The translations under genes and the position numbers were made by a program. The notes beneath the pieces are model-generated. The model did not search any database. It was not told the DNA's origin and worked only from the letters and a program-made list of their open reading frames with translations. This document shows, in pieces, positions 43,360 to 51,899 of a DNA stretch of 64,000 nt. Location of the stretch: NCBI RefSeq assembly GCF_025148785.1, contig NZ_CP102271.1, positions 2,349,972-2,413,971 of the forward strand, given 5' to 3'. The stretch comes from Catenibacterium mitsuokai (lineage in GTDB: Bacteria; Bacillota_I; Bacilli_A; Erysipelotrichales; Coprobacillaceae). How positions within the stretch are numbered: the first letter of the stretch is position 1; each line of letters opens with the position of its first letter.

Positions 43360-43557
43360 TTATTTTCTAAACATTTTTAATATTTCTTCTGTTGGTCGAC
43401 TTAGATGATTTTCTCGTAAATATTTTGACAAACCACGCAAATCATAAAAATATTCTCCTGGTTCATACTCTGAACCATTTTCTATAGTCCCGGCATATAA
43501 ACCTTCAAAGCCTTGCTCTGGTGTTGGATCTGGTATAGGTTCAAATTTATCCTTCAT
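43360..43557 (-). CDS. Small hypothetical protein
   Basis: 65 residues (one more if the ATG at 43560 is used). Acidic and proline-rich at the N-terminus (FEPIPDPTPEQGFEGLYAG), then YFYDLRGLSKYLREN, ending in a basic helix. No signal peptide or membrane segment. GAGG ribosome site 8-11 bases ahead. I do not recognise a family. It follows the deoR gene on the same strand by about 45 bp and may be the end of that transcript. Confidence 0.55.
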   Translation of the reverse strand: MKDKFEPIPDPTPEQGFEGLYAGTIENGSEYEPGEYFYDLRGLSKYLRENHLSRPTEEILKMFRK

Positions 43558-43601
43558 CATTCATACCTCTATTTGTATTTATTAGATAGAATAACAACCA
43601 A

Positions 43602-44357
43602 TCACTCATTTTCTATAGTTAATAATGTTTTATTTTCTGACAACAAATGTGTTTTGATGTCTTCTGGAATATGATCATCTGTAATGATTGTATCAATACG
43701 TTCTTTTAACTGAAGAGGTACAACACCATGTTGATTAAACTTTTCACTTTCAGTTAAGACAATAATATGTTCTGCCTGTTCAGCCATATCTCTAACAGCC
43801 TGTGCACGTAAATGATCACTATTTGTGAAACCTACACGAGGATTATAACCATCAGCACCAATAAATAACTGGTCTACACAGAAATTTTGCGCACATTGTG
43901 CCACGATAGGTCCTACCATAACCTGTGAATCTTTCTGGTAAGCACCACCTAGAAGAACCACATTGGTATTCTTTTTATCGCGAATATATCCTGCAATAAA
44001 AGCACTGTTAGTCACAATAGTGACATCTTGTTTCTCTGATGCAATCGTATCTGCAAGAATCGCACAGCAGCTCCCGCTTTCAATCATAATGGTATCTCCA
44101 TCATGAATAAGTTCTGCAGCCTTTTGTGCAATTCTTTTCTTTATTTCATAATGATACGCTAAGCGTCCATTGATATCATCTTTATTCGCAAGGATGGCAT
44201 AGCCATGTCCTCTTTTAATAATCCCTTTTTCTTCAAGTGCATCTAAATCTTTACGTATAGTGACATTGGATACCCCAAGTATTTGAGATAATTCATTGAC
44301 TTCTATTTTCTTTTCTTTTGTAAGTAGTTCTAATATTTTATTATAGCGGTCTTTCAT
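43602..44357 (-). CDS. DeoR family transcriptional regulator
   Basis: 251 residues. N-terminal DeoR helix-turn-helix (RYNKILELL, VNELSQILGVSNVTIRKDLDALE), C-terminal sugar-phosphate-binding DeoRC domain (IMIESGSCCAILADTI, LLGGAY, FIGADGYNP). DeoR repressors respond to phosphorylated sugars. Downstream of the GRE activase by 28 bp, divergent from the GRE-fsa-gldA genes, which it probably controls. Confidence 0.92.
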   Translation of the reverse strand: MKDRYNKILELLTKEKKIEVNELSQILGVSNVTIRKDLDALEEKGIIKRGHGYAILANKDDINGRLAYHYEIKKRIAQKAAELIHDGDTIMIESGSCCAILADTIASEKQDVTIVTNSAFIAGYIRDKKNTNVVLLGGAYQKDSQVMVGPIVAQCAQNFCVDQLFIGADGYNPRVGFTNSDHLRAQAVRDMAEQAEHIIVLTESEKFNQHGVVPLQLKERIDTIITDDHIPEDIKTHLLSENKTLLTIENE

Positions 44358-44385
44358 AGATTACCTCCGCACTCATTATATTAAT

Positions 44386-45279
44386 CTAGAAGAAACAATT
44401 CAACCCACACTTGATAAACTCATTTTGATAATCTACTAAATCTTCAGGATGTAATGCTTCCACTTCATGAAGATTATAGTCTTTACCAAGTAGTTTATAT
44501 TTGTTTTCACCAAATTGATGGAATGGAAGAAGCTGTACATCTTTTGCGCCTGCTTCTTTAATACATGTTGCGAGTTCTTTCGCATCTTCTAATGTTTCAT
44601 TAAAGCCAGGAATAACAGGTATTCTAGGCAATACATTCAATCCCTGTTCAATAGCCCATTTGAAGTTCTTTTGAATGACTTCATTTGTGACATGTGTTCC
44701 CTTCTTATGCTTCATTGGATCAGCCTGCTTCACATCAAATAATAAGAGATCAAATAAAGGAGCTGCTTTCTTAAACTTCTCATGATCCACAATACCTGTT
44801 GTTTCAATCGCAAGATGAAGTCCTTTTTCTTTTAATGCATGGACAAGAGCCATCATGAAATCATATTGCACCATGGCTTCTCCACCAGATAAAGTGACAC
44901 CACCATTAGATTCTTCATAGAAATCAATGTCCTGCATACAAATATCAACAACTTCTTCTACAGTCTTGATTTCACCTTCCTGTGTTAAGGCTTTACCAGG
45001 GCAGGCTTTAACACATTCCATACAATGATCACATGTTTTATGATCAATTCGAATCAAGCCATCTTCCATCTTTATAGCACCTTTAGGACAGGTATGTACA
45101 CATGTCGCACAATGAAGACATTTCTCATTATTGTATAAAACCTGAGGACTCACTGCCTGACTCTCAGGATTAGCACACCATTCACATCTTAATGGACATC
45201 CTTTAAAAAATACTGTTGTACGAATACCAGGTCCATCATGAATACTAAATTTCTGTATATTAAATATAATTCCTTCCAT
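44386..45279 (-). CDS. Glycyl-radical enzyme activating enzyme (PflC/YbiY-like)
   Basis: 297 residues. Radical-SAM CxxxCxxC as CPLRCEWC near residue 29. Two extra ferredoxin-type cluster motifs lie between about 53 and 100 (CLHCATCVHTCP and CDHCMECVKACP). Then GGVTLSGGEAM and the IPVIPGFNET motif. The bacterioferredoxin-type insert distinguishes this class from PflA. It abstracts the hydrogen of the GRE glycine using S-adenosylmethionine. Divergent from its presumed target at 47345; an IS110 element now separates them. Confidence 0.94.
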   Translation of the reverse strand: MEGIIFNIQKFSIHDGPGIRTTVFFKGCPLRCEWCANPESQAVSPQVLYNNEKCLHCATCVHTCPKGAIKMEDGLIRIDHKTCDHCMECVKACPGKALTQEGEIKTVEEVVDICMQDIDFYEESNGGVTLSGGEAMVQYDFMMALVHALKEKGLHLAIETTGIVDHEKFKKAAPLFDLLLFDVKQADPMKHKKGTHVTNEVIQKNFKWAIEQGLNVLPRIPVIPGFNETLEDAKELATCIKEAGAKDVQLLPFHQFGENKYKLLGKDYNLHEVEALHPEDLVDYQNEFIKCGLNCFF

Positions 45280-45371
45280 ATCATATCCCTCTCGTATAAT
45301 ATGTACGTAATCAGTTAATGAATTTTATTATTCATTATTGATTGTACATTCTAATTTCTAGATAATAGTTT

Positions 45372-45586
45372 TGTTTTGAATGAAGGTTTTATTCCATCCC
45401 CCTGTGGCTACTTCATGTACGTCCACTTCAAAAAGACTTAATCCTTTAGACTTGACATCACTTTATACCCGAATTAGTTTGTTGCAGCAGTGTTTCTACA
45501 CTTGTCTCCGTATTTGCGAGGTTGCGTTTGTCTTGATTTAGAGGTGCAATTCAAAACCGATTACATTTGAAAGAAGGTCATTATTT
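45372..45586 (+). other. IS110 left non-coding end, candidate bridge-RNA region
   Basis: About 215 bp before the transposase with no gene. It contains GTGGCTACTTCATGTACGTCCAC, whose ends GTGG/CCAC can pair, and further short dyads, then the left arm of the 20-bp inverted repeat. An ncRNA here is expected from the family, not shown. Confidence 0.35.
45527..45546 (+). repeat. Left arm of 20-bp inverted repeat around the IS110 transposase
   Basis: TTTGTCTTGATTTAGAGGTG; perfect inverse of 47092-47111. It lies 40 bp before the transposase start, so it is subterminal rather than terminal. Confidence 0.9.
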
Positions 45587-46987
45587 ATGGAAAACAATTA
45601 TATTCTTTATGTTGGCATGGACTCCTCTAAAGGCAAAGCAGATGCTGCTATCCTCAAGGTCAGTGATCGTAGATCTGTTAAACCTAAATTCTTGCGAAAA
45701 AAATTATCTTTTAAATTTGTTAAATCAGAAGTTACTTCTTTTTTGGAAACTGTAAGAAGTTATTCCGATGATAACTGTACCAGTATCTGTTTTGCTTTAG
45801 AAGTTACTGGTATCTATTCTACTAATGTCTATAACTTTATTAAAGACAATCTCAATGATAATGAAAGCATCAAATTTTTGAATACTGATTTTGTCAATCA
45901 ATGGCGTAACGCTCATAACATTGCTAAATCTGATCCTTTAGATGCTCAAACCATTTCAACTATCATTGGTACTGATTCCGATGTTCAATATGTCAATGAC
46001 AACGTTTTTAAAAATAAAAACGGATATCAAGATTTGAAAGCTTTAGTACACAGACATTATCAGATCAAAAAAATCTATTCTCAAGAAATCAACCGTCTCA
46101 TCGCCCAATGTGATTGTTTATTTCCTGAACTTCAATATGTTTTCGAACCTAAATCAGCTGCTTTTATCGCTGTCTTATCTTCATATCCTACGACACATGA
46201 TATCATAAATGCTTCAAGACTTGAAGTCTTCAATGTCGTTTATGAAGCTACGAAACATCGCTGTTCGATGGATAAGATCGATAAGCTCTTTGATTTGTGT
46301 CATGATACTCTGGTTCCTGATAATATTTCTTCTTATGGAAGAAGTATCATTCTAGACCTCGTTGAAAACATAAAAAACATAAAAGGTCAGCTTAAAATGA
46401 TTGAAAGATATATTAGAGATGTTGCTTCTTTAAATCCAGCTTATAAACTGCTTCTTACAATTACAGGATGTGGTCCTTTAACTGCTGCAACTGTTATTGC
46501 TGAAACTGGCGATATAAAACGATTTAAAAACGCAGACTGTTTTGTCTCTTATTCGGGAACAAGCCCTAGAAACAAGCGCTCTGGAACGTCTGTAGAAACC
46601 ATGGGCAAGATTTCTAAAAGAGGCTCTAGATATCTCAGACATGCAATTTACATGATTGCTGAATTTGCCAGACGTCATAATCCAGTTCTCAAACAACAGT
46701 TTGAAAGAATCAAGAATGGAAACAAGAAAAGACATAAGCTGGCTAATATCGCAATCGCAAATAAAATTGCACGATATATCTATTCCATTATGAAAAACGA
46801 AAGCGGCTTTGTAATTTTTCATGAACATATCATGAGATTACCAGAAGAAACCCAAAATACGTTCTTCAATTCAATATCATTAGACTTTCCTGAAAATACT
46901 AGAAAACAGATCTATCAGCATTCTGATATCGACGGTGAAGTACACAAGTTTGTATACACCAAATTAGAAGAGACGATGATTATTTAA
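45587..46987 (+). CDS. IS110 family transposase (intact)
   Basis: 466 residues. DEDD domain: VGMDSSKGKAD (Asp11), FALEVTGIYSTNVYN (Glu), then KSDPLDAQTI with two Asp. After a long coiled middle comes the Transposase_20 region TITGCGPLTAATVIAETG and the NKRSGTSVETMGKISKRGS segment with the catalytic Ser. No frameshifts seen. Start: AAAGAAGG at 45568-45575 lies 11 bases upstream. DEDD plus Ser chemistry guided by a bridge RNA is known for the family. Confidence 0.92.
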   Translation: MENNYILYVGMDSSKGKADAAILKVSDRRSVKPKFLRKKLSFKFVKSEVTSFLETVRSYSDDNCTSICFALEVTGIYSTNVYNFIKDNLNDNESIKFLNTDFVNQWRNAHNIAKSDPLDAQTISTIIGTDSDVQYVNDNVFKNKNGYQDLKALVHRHYQIKKIYSQEINRLIAQCDCLFPELQYVFEPKSAAFIAVLSSYPTTHDIINASRLEVFNVVYEATKHRCSMDKIDKLFDLCHDTLVPDNISSYGRSIILDLVENIKNIKGQLKMIERYIRDVASLNPAYKLLLTITGCGPLTAATVIAETGDIKRFKNADCFVSYSGTSPRNKRSGTSVETMGKISKRGSRYLRHAIYMIAEFARRHNPVLKQQFERIKNGNKKRHKLANIAIANKIARYIYSIMKNESGFVIFHEHIMRLPEETQNTFFNSISLDFPENTRKQIYQHSDIDGEVHKFVYTKLEETMII

Positions 46988-47091
46988 TAGTATATAAAAG
47001 TCTAGTGTAAGAGCTTTCAACGATACGATGTTGAAAAGTTCTTTTTAGTGTACTCTTTTTTAGAAAAGAAAGAGGATTTTTATAGAGGATT

Positions 47092-47111
47092 CACCTCTAA
47101 ATCAAGACAAA
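47092..47111 (-). repeat. Right arm of 20-bp inverted repeat around the IS110 transposase
   Basis: CACCTCTAAATCAAGACAAA, 104 bp after the transposase stop. Perfect complement of the left arm. Confidence 0.9.
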
Positions 47112-47261
47112 TGCCTATAAATTCAATAAATTCCTAAAAAATAGATTATTTATTGACATCTAATAGTTTGTCTTTTCGCTTCTATCCTATCATTTCTACT
47201 TATGATTCGCAATATAAATGTTTCATATGAAAGTTTATAATATTATTTTCATAATTTATAG

Positions 47262-47290
47262 TTGACTGATAACGCTTTTATGCGTATGAT
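47262..47290 (+). promoter_or_regulatory. GRE operon promoter with cre-like box
   Basis: TTGACT (47262-47267) and TATGAT (47285-47290) with a 17-base spacer. The spacer contains TGATAACGCTTTTA (47267-47280), matching the cre consensus at 12 of 14 positions. Located between the IS110 right end and the GRE start, so the operon probably keeps its own promoter despite the insertion. Confidence 0.6.
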
Positions 47291-47344
47291 GTGCTTGTAA
47301 TGAAAGATATAAAACTTACGTATGAAACTTTAGGAGGAACAAAA

Positions 47345-49759
47345 ATGGAAAATACTCAGCATTTTGGTCAGTTAACCGAAAGAATGAAAGCTTTCAGAGA
47401 AGAAGTATTAGATGAAAAGCCTTATGTAGATGGAGAACGTGCTGTTCTTGCGACTGAGGCTTATAAGGAAAACTTAAATCAGCCACGTGTGATGGTTCGT
47501 GCAAGAATGTTGAAGAAGATTCTTGAAAACATGTCTATCTATATTGAAGATAAAACACTTATTGTAGGTAACCAGTCTACAAAGAATTGTAATGCGCCAG
47601 TATTCCCTGAATATACAATGAAGTTCATCATGGATGAATTAGATCTTTTTGAAAAGAGAGATGGTGATGTATTCTATATTACTGAAGAAACAAAACAGCA
47701 ATTAAGAGATATTGCCCCTTTCTGGGAAAATAATAACCTACGTGCAAGAGGTGAAGCTTTACTACCTGATGAAGTGAGTGTATTTATGGAAACAGGTGTC
47801 TTTGGCATGGAAGGTAAGTTGAATGCCGGGGATGCACATCTTGCAGTTAATTATGAACGTATTCTTGCACAGGGTTTAAAGGGTTATGAAGCTTATACAA
47901 AAGAAATGAAAGAAAAGCTTGATTTGGCTCAGCCTGATAGTGTTGATAAGTATGTGTTCTATAATTCAGTTTTAACTGTTATTGAAGCAGTGCATACATT
48001 TGCTCTTCGTTATAGTTCTCTTGCAAAGGAAATGGCAGAAAAAGAAACAAATCCTGCAAGAAAAGAAGAATTATTAGAAATAAGCAGAATTTGTGCAAAG
48101 GTGCCTTATGAACCAGCACATTCATTCCGTGAAGCAGTACAGTCTGTATGGTTTATTCAGTTGATTCTTCAGATTGAATCAAATGGTCATTCATTAAGTT
48201 ATGGTCGTTTTGATCAGTATATGTATCCTTACTATATTAAAGATATCAATGAAAAGAAGATCACTGAAGAAGAAGCATTAGAACTTCTTACTTGTTTATG
48301 GATCAAGACACTCACAGTCAATAAGGTACGTTCACAGGCTCATACATTAAGTTCAGCTGGTTCTCCAATGTATCAGAATGTGACTATTGGTGGTCAGACT
48401 ACTGACAAGAAGGATGCAGTGAATGAATTAAGTTTTGCGGTATTAAAATCCGTGGCACAGACAAGACTTACTCAGCCTAACTTAACTGTACGTTATCATG
48501 CAAACTTGAATAAACATTTCTTTGATGAATGTATTGAAGTAATGAAACTAGGATTTGGTATGCCAGCCTTAAATAATGATGAAATCATTATTCCTTCATT
48601 TATTAACTGGGGTGTTAAGGAAGAAGATGCTTATAATTATAGTGCTATCGGATGTGTAGAAACAGCTGTTCCTGGTAAATGGGGATATCGTTGTACAGGT
48701 ATGTCTTATGTCAACTTCCCAAGAGTATTATTATGCACAATGAATAATGGTGTTGACTTAACTACAAACAAACGTTTCACTAAGGGCCATGGTTACTTTA
48801 CTGAAATGGAAACATATGAAGATTTACTCGCAGCATGGGATAAAACAGTAAGAGAAATGACACGTTATAGTGTTATTGTAGAAAACTTTATTGATAAGGC
48901 ATCTGAAAGAGATGTACCTGATATTCTATGTTCTGCATTGACTGATGATTGTATTGGTAGAGGTAAGACTATCAAAGAAGGTGGTGCAGTGTATGACTTC
49001 ATTTCAGGTCTTCAGGTCGGTATTGCGAATATGGCAAACAGCTTGGCTGCTATCAAAAAGCTTGTTTATGATGAAAAGAAGATCACAAGAGAACAGTTAT
49101 GGAATGCTATCTTAGATGATTTCCAGTCACCTGAAAACAAGAAGATTCAGGAAATGTTGAATGATGAAGCACCTAAGTATGGTAATGATGATGATTATGC
49201 AGATAACTTAATTGTAGAAGCATATGATTCTTATATTGATGAGATCAAAAAGTATCCAAATACTCGTTATAATAGAGGTCCTATTGGTGGTATCCGTTAT
49301 GCAGGTACTTCTTCAATTAGTGCCAATGTTGGTCAGGGTATGGGTACAATGGCTACTCCTGATGGAAGAAATGCACATGAACCACTCGCTGAAGGATGTT
49401 CTCCAGCACATAACACAGATAAGAATGGTCCTACTGCAGTGTTCAAGAGTATATCTAAGCTTCGTACTGAAAAGATCACAGGAGGCGTACTTCTTAACCA
49501 GAAGATGACACCACAGATGCTTTCTACAGAAGAAAATAAACAGAAACTAGAATTATTGATTCGTACATTCTTCAATCGTCTCCATGGTTACCATGTACAG
49601 TACAACATTGTTTCTAAAGAAACACTTATTGATGCACAGAAGCATCCAGAAAATCATAAAGACTTAATTGTACGTGTTGCAGGATATAGTGCATTCTTCA
49701 ATGTATTATCTAAAGCAACTCAGGATGATATTATCGGTAGAACTGAACAGAGTTTATAG
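47345..49759 (+). CDS. Glycyl-radical enzyme, YbiW/PflD type (eliminase/lyase)
   Basis: 804 residues from the ATG at 47345 (AGGAGG 7 bases ahead). Catalytic Cys437 with Glu439 in IGCVETAVPG and glycyl-radical Gly780 in RVAGYSAFF. The GCVE motif marks the dehydratase/eliminase branch, not pyruvate formate-lyase, which has two adjacent Cys. The operon GRE - FSA-like aldolase - GldA-like dehydrogenase plus DeoR and activase matches the streptococcal and E. coli pflD/ybiW loci. From memory, such enzymes have been reported to act on 1,5-anhydroglucitol 6-phosphate, giving a deoxy-ketose phosphate for the aldolase; I cannot verify that for this protein. Confidence 0.9.
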   Translation: MENTQHFGQLTERMKAFREEVLDEKPYVDGERAVLATEAYKENLNQPRVMVRARMLKKILENMSIYIEDKTLIVGNQSTKNCNAPVFPEYTMKFIMDELDLFEKRDGDVFYITEETKQQLRDIAPFWENNNLRARGEALLPDEVSVFMETGVFGMEGKLNAGDAHLAVNYERILAQGLKGYEAYTKEMKEKLDLAQPDSVDKYVFYNSVLTVIEAVHTFALRYSSLAKEMAEKETNPARKEELLEISRICAKVPYEPAHSFREAVQSVWFIQLILQIESNGHSLSYGRFDQYMYPYYIKDINEKKITEEEALELLTCLWIKTLTVNKVRSQAHTLSSAGSPMYQNVTIGGQTTDKKDAVNELSFAVLKSVAQTRLTQPNLTVRYHANLNKHFFDECIEVMKLGFGMPALNNDEIIIPSFINWGVKEEDAYNYSAIGCVETAVPGKWGYRCTGMSYVNFPRVLLCTMNNGVDLTTNKRFTKGHGYFTEMETYEDLLAAWDKTVREMTRYSVIVENFIDKASERDVPDILCSALTDDCIGRGKTIKEGGAVYDFISGLQVGIANMANSLAAIKKLVYDEKKITREQLWNAILDDFQSPENKKIQEMLNDEAPKYGNDDDYADNLIVEAYDSYIDEIKKYPNTRYNRGPIGGIRYAGTSSISANVGQGMGTMATPDGRNAHEPLAEGCSPAHNTDKNGPTAVFKSISKLRTEKITGGVLLNQKMTPQMLSTEENKQKLELLIRTFFNRLHGYHVQYNIVSKETLIDAQKHPENHKDLIVRVAGYSAFFNVLSKATQDDIIGRTEQSL

Positions 49760-49772
49760 GAGGAGAAAAACA

Positions 49773-50453
49773 ATGGAATTTATTATTGATACAGTAGATT
49801 TAGAAGAAATTAGAGATGCGGTAGATCACTTACCAATCGTAGGTGTCACAAGTAACCCAAGTATTGTAAAGAAGACTAGCCCAAAGGATTTCTTTGGACA
49901 TATGAGAGAAATCAGAAAAATCATTGGTGATGAACGTTCTTTACATATTCAGGTCATTGCGACAGAAGCAGATGAAATTGTGAAAGAAGCACACAAGATT
50001 TTTGAAGAAGTAGATGACAAGGTATATGTAAAGGTCCCTACTACTTATGAAGGTGTTAAGGCAATGAAAATCTTAAAGGCTGAAGGTAAAAATGTAACTG
50101 CCACAGCTGTTTATGATTTGATGCAGGCTTATATGGCACTTGCAGCAGGTGCTGATTATATTGCACCTTATACAAATAGAATTGGAAACTTAGGAAATGA
50201 TCCTTTTGAATTAATGGCTCATTTATCTAATAGAATTGTAGAAGACGGTTATGACTGCAAGATTCTTGCAGCAAGCTTCAAGGGTGTACAGCAGGTAAGA
50301 GATGCATTTAATGCAGGTAGTCAGGCTATCACTGCACCAGTGAGTGTATTAAAAGCAATCTTTGAAAATCCAAGTATTTCTAAAGCTGTGACTGATTTCA
50401 ATAATGATTGGTATTCAGTATACGGAGAAGACAAAGGTCTTTGCGATATGTAA
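49773..50453 (+). CDS. fsa: Fructose-6-phosphate aldolase-like transaldolase
   Basis: 226 residues from the ATG at 49773 (AGGAGG ahead); the longer upstream frame overlaps the GRE and is rejected. VGVTSNPSIVKK at the N-terminus, Schiff-base Lys87 in VKVPTT, NVTATAVYDLMQAYMALAAGADYIAPYTNRI. Small FSA/TalC-like class. These cleave fructose-6-phosphate or 1-deoxy analogues to glyceraldehyde-3-phosphate and a hydroxyketone. It lies 13 bp after the GRE, so it probably uses the GRE product. Confidence 0.93.
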   Translation: MEFIIDTVDLEEIRDAVDHLPIVGVTSNPSIVKKTSPKDFFGHMREIRKIIGDERSLHIQVIATEADEIVKEAHKIFEEVDDKVYVKVPTTYEGVKAMKILKAEGKNVTATAVYDLMQAYMALAAGADYIAPYTNRIGNLGNDPFELMAHLSNRIVEDGYDCKILAASFKGVQQVRDAFNAGSQAITAPVSVLKAIFENPSISKAVTDFNNDWYSVYGEDKGLCDM

Positions 50454-50489
50454 ACATTGAGGAGAAAATTCTCCTCAATGTTTTTTTCA
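50452..50489 (+). terminator. Terminator after fsa
   Basis: AACATTGAGGAGAA and TTCTCCTCAATGTT form a 14-bp perfect stem, then seven T. It sits between fsa and the gldA-like gene, so gldA is partly insulated or read through. Confidence 0.88.
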
Positions 50490-50520
50490 TGTTCTATAAT
50501 AGAAATAGGAGCGTGATGTT

Positions 50521-51615
50521 ATGAGTAAGGTGATTGGTGCACCAACAAGATATAGACAAGGTAAAGATGAATTAAAGTGTCTTGGTGATGATTTAAAAGA
50601 TTATAAAAGAATAGTCGTAATTACAAGTGAAAACTTGAAAGAGATGTTTATACCTCAGATAGAGGAAAGCTTACATGAACAGGAAATGACTGTTGTATTG
50701 TTTCAAAATGAATGTAGTATGAGTGAGATTGAAAGAATACAACATATTGTAGAAGAAACGAATGGTGAAGTAATTGTCGGCGTCGGTGGAGGTAAGGTAT
50801 TAGATACGACTAAAGCATGTGGTTATTATGCGAAAAAACCTATTGTCGTTATACCTACTGCGGCAAGTACGGATGCCCCATGTTCTTCTTTATCAGTGAT
50901 TTATCATGATGATCATAAGTTTGATCATTATTTATATTTACCTAAGAGTCCAGATCAAGTGATTGTGGATACACAGGTCATTGCGAATGCCCCAGTAAGA
51001 TTACTGAGAGCGGGTATTGGTGATGCATTTAGTACTTATTTTGAAGCCAAGGCTTGTTATGTGAGTCATAGTGAGAATTGTCTTCATAGTCAGGTGACAA
51101 GAAGCGCTTTGGCGATATCTAAAGCTTGTTTTGATATTGTCTATTCTTATGGATTGCAGGCTGTAGAAGATTGTAAGCAGCATAAAGTCACAGAAGCACT
51201 AGAAAATGTGATAGAAGCTAATATTTATTTAAGTGGTATTGGTTTTGAGTCTGGTGGAGAAGCAATCGGACATGGCCTGCATAATGCATTCACTCTTATT
51301 CCTGAAACAAAGAGTAAGATGCATGGTGAAAAAGTCGCTTTTTGTACACTTGTACAATTGGTATTAGAAAATACTCCTAAGGATACATTAAAGAGCTATT
51401 ATGAGTTTTTAGAAGCTTTAGAGTTACCTACTACACTTTCTGATTTAGGGATGAAAGAAGTAGATGAAGAAGCATTACTGCATGTATGTTTAGAAGCAGT
51501 TAAAGAAGGATCTACGACATTAAATATGCCTTTTGAAGTGACTTCAAAGAATTTATTAAAAGCTATTATCAAAGCAGATCAATATGGACAGAAATGGAAA
51601 ACCTCTGGAAAATAA
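50521..51615 (+). CDS. gldA: Glycerol dehydrogenase-like iron-containing alcohol dehydrogenase (GldA)
   Basis: 364 residues. NAD motif VGVGGGKVLDTTKA and VVIPTAASTDAPCS. Metal ligands: the Asp in RAGIGDAFSTYFEA, and His residues in IGHGLHNAFTLI and MHGEKVAFC. GldA oxidises glycerol to dihydroxyacetone or reduces hydroxyacetone. With the FSA-like enzyme it can reduce the released hydroxyketone and regenerate NAD. AGGAG ribosome site. Confidence 0.93.
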   Translation: MSKVIGAPTRYRQGKDELKCLGDDLKDYKRIVVITSENLKEMFIPQIEESLHEQEMTVVLFQNECSMSEIERIQHIVEETNGEVIVGVGGGKVLDTTKACGYYAKKPIVVIPTAASTDAPCSSLSVIYHDDHKFDHYLYLPKSPDQVIVDTQVIANAPVRLLRAGIGDAFSTYFEAKACYVSHSENCLHSQVTRSALAISKACFDIVYSYGLQAVEDCKQHKVTEALENVIEANIYLSGIGFESGGEAIGHGLHNAFTLIPETKSKMHGEKVAFCTLVQLVLENTPKDTLKSYYEFLEALELPTTLSDLGMKEVDEEALLHVCLEAVKEGSTTLNMPFEVTSKNLLKAIIKADQYGQKWKTSGK

Positions 51616-51627
51616 TCCAGAGGCTTT
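51602..51627. terminator. gldA terminator (bidirectional)
   Basis: CCTCTGGA / TCCAGAGG around AAAATAA, then CTTTTC; includes the gldA stop. Also ends the small convergent gene at 51632. Confidence 0.85.
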
Positions 51628-51631
51628 TCTA

Positions 51632-51778
51632 TTAGAAATACAATTTTGCGATAATCGCAATAAGAACGATAATGATAACTACAAGACTATATGCCACTGT
51701 CATCGCGCCATAGCCTTGCCAATCTTTTTGAAGTTCTTTTGTCTTTTCTTCTGAAATGACGCGTTTCTTTTTACTCAT
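51632..51778 (-). CDS. 48-residue single-pass membrane protein
   Basis: An ATG at 51778 with AAAGGATG ahead opens 48 codons: basic and charged N-terminus MSKKKRVISEEKTKELQKDW, then one long hydrophobic helix (about 27-44, VAYSLVVIIIVLIAIIA) and KLYF. Good start signals and a terminator shared with gldA. No family recognised; size and layout fit small membrane regulators. Confidence 0.65.
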   Translation of the reverse strand: MSKKKRVISEEKTKELQKDWQGYGAMTVAYSLVVIIIVLIAIIAKLYF

Positions 51779-51876
51779 AATCATCATCCTTTCTTTCAAG
51801 TTTTATATCTATTTATATTATATACTACTTGTTAATTAATATATATATATCGCGCTTTTTCAAAAAATTATTAATA

Positions 51877-51899
51877 TAAAAAGCTATCAAATGATAGCT
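51877..51899 (-). terminator. Terminator of the pepF-to-MBL operon
   Basis: AGCTATCA / TGATAGCT arms (51882-51889, 51892-51899), then TTTTTATA on the minus strand, directly after the MBL gene stop. The upstream 51830-51855 is an AT repeat (TATATATATA). Confidence 0.75.

Larger units (their letters stand above)
45363..47169 (+). mobile_element. Intact IS110-family insertion sequence
   Basis: Carries one complete 466-residue transposase (45587-46987). A perfect 20-bp inverted repeat, TTTGTCTTGATTTAGAGGTG at 45527-45546 and its complement at 47092-47111, brackets the gene. Outer ends are uncertain; the direct repeat TAATAGTTT at 45363-45371 and 47161-47169 is my best guess for the ends. It is unrelated in detail to the tandem IS110 pair at 8-11 kb. 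It occupies the divergent promoter region between the GRE activase and the GRE. Confidence 0.6.

Noticed and set aside
44100-44200. Cys-rich GSCCAIL segment as a metal site in the DeoR protein
   Set aside because: It lies in the normal sugar-phosphate pocket loop of DeoRC (ESGS), so the Cys pair is not by itself a metal motif.
49668-49772. Extended start of the FSA-like aldolase
   Set aside because: The extension overlaps the GRE end; MEFIIDT at 49773 has AGGAGG and is the family N-terminus.
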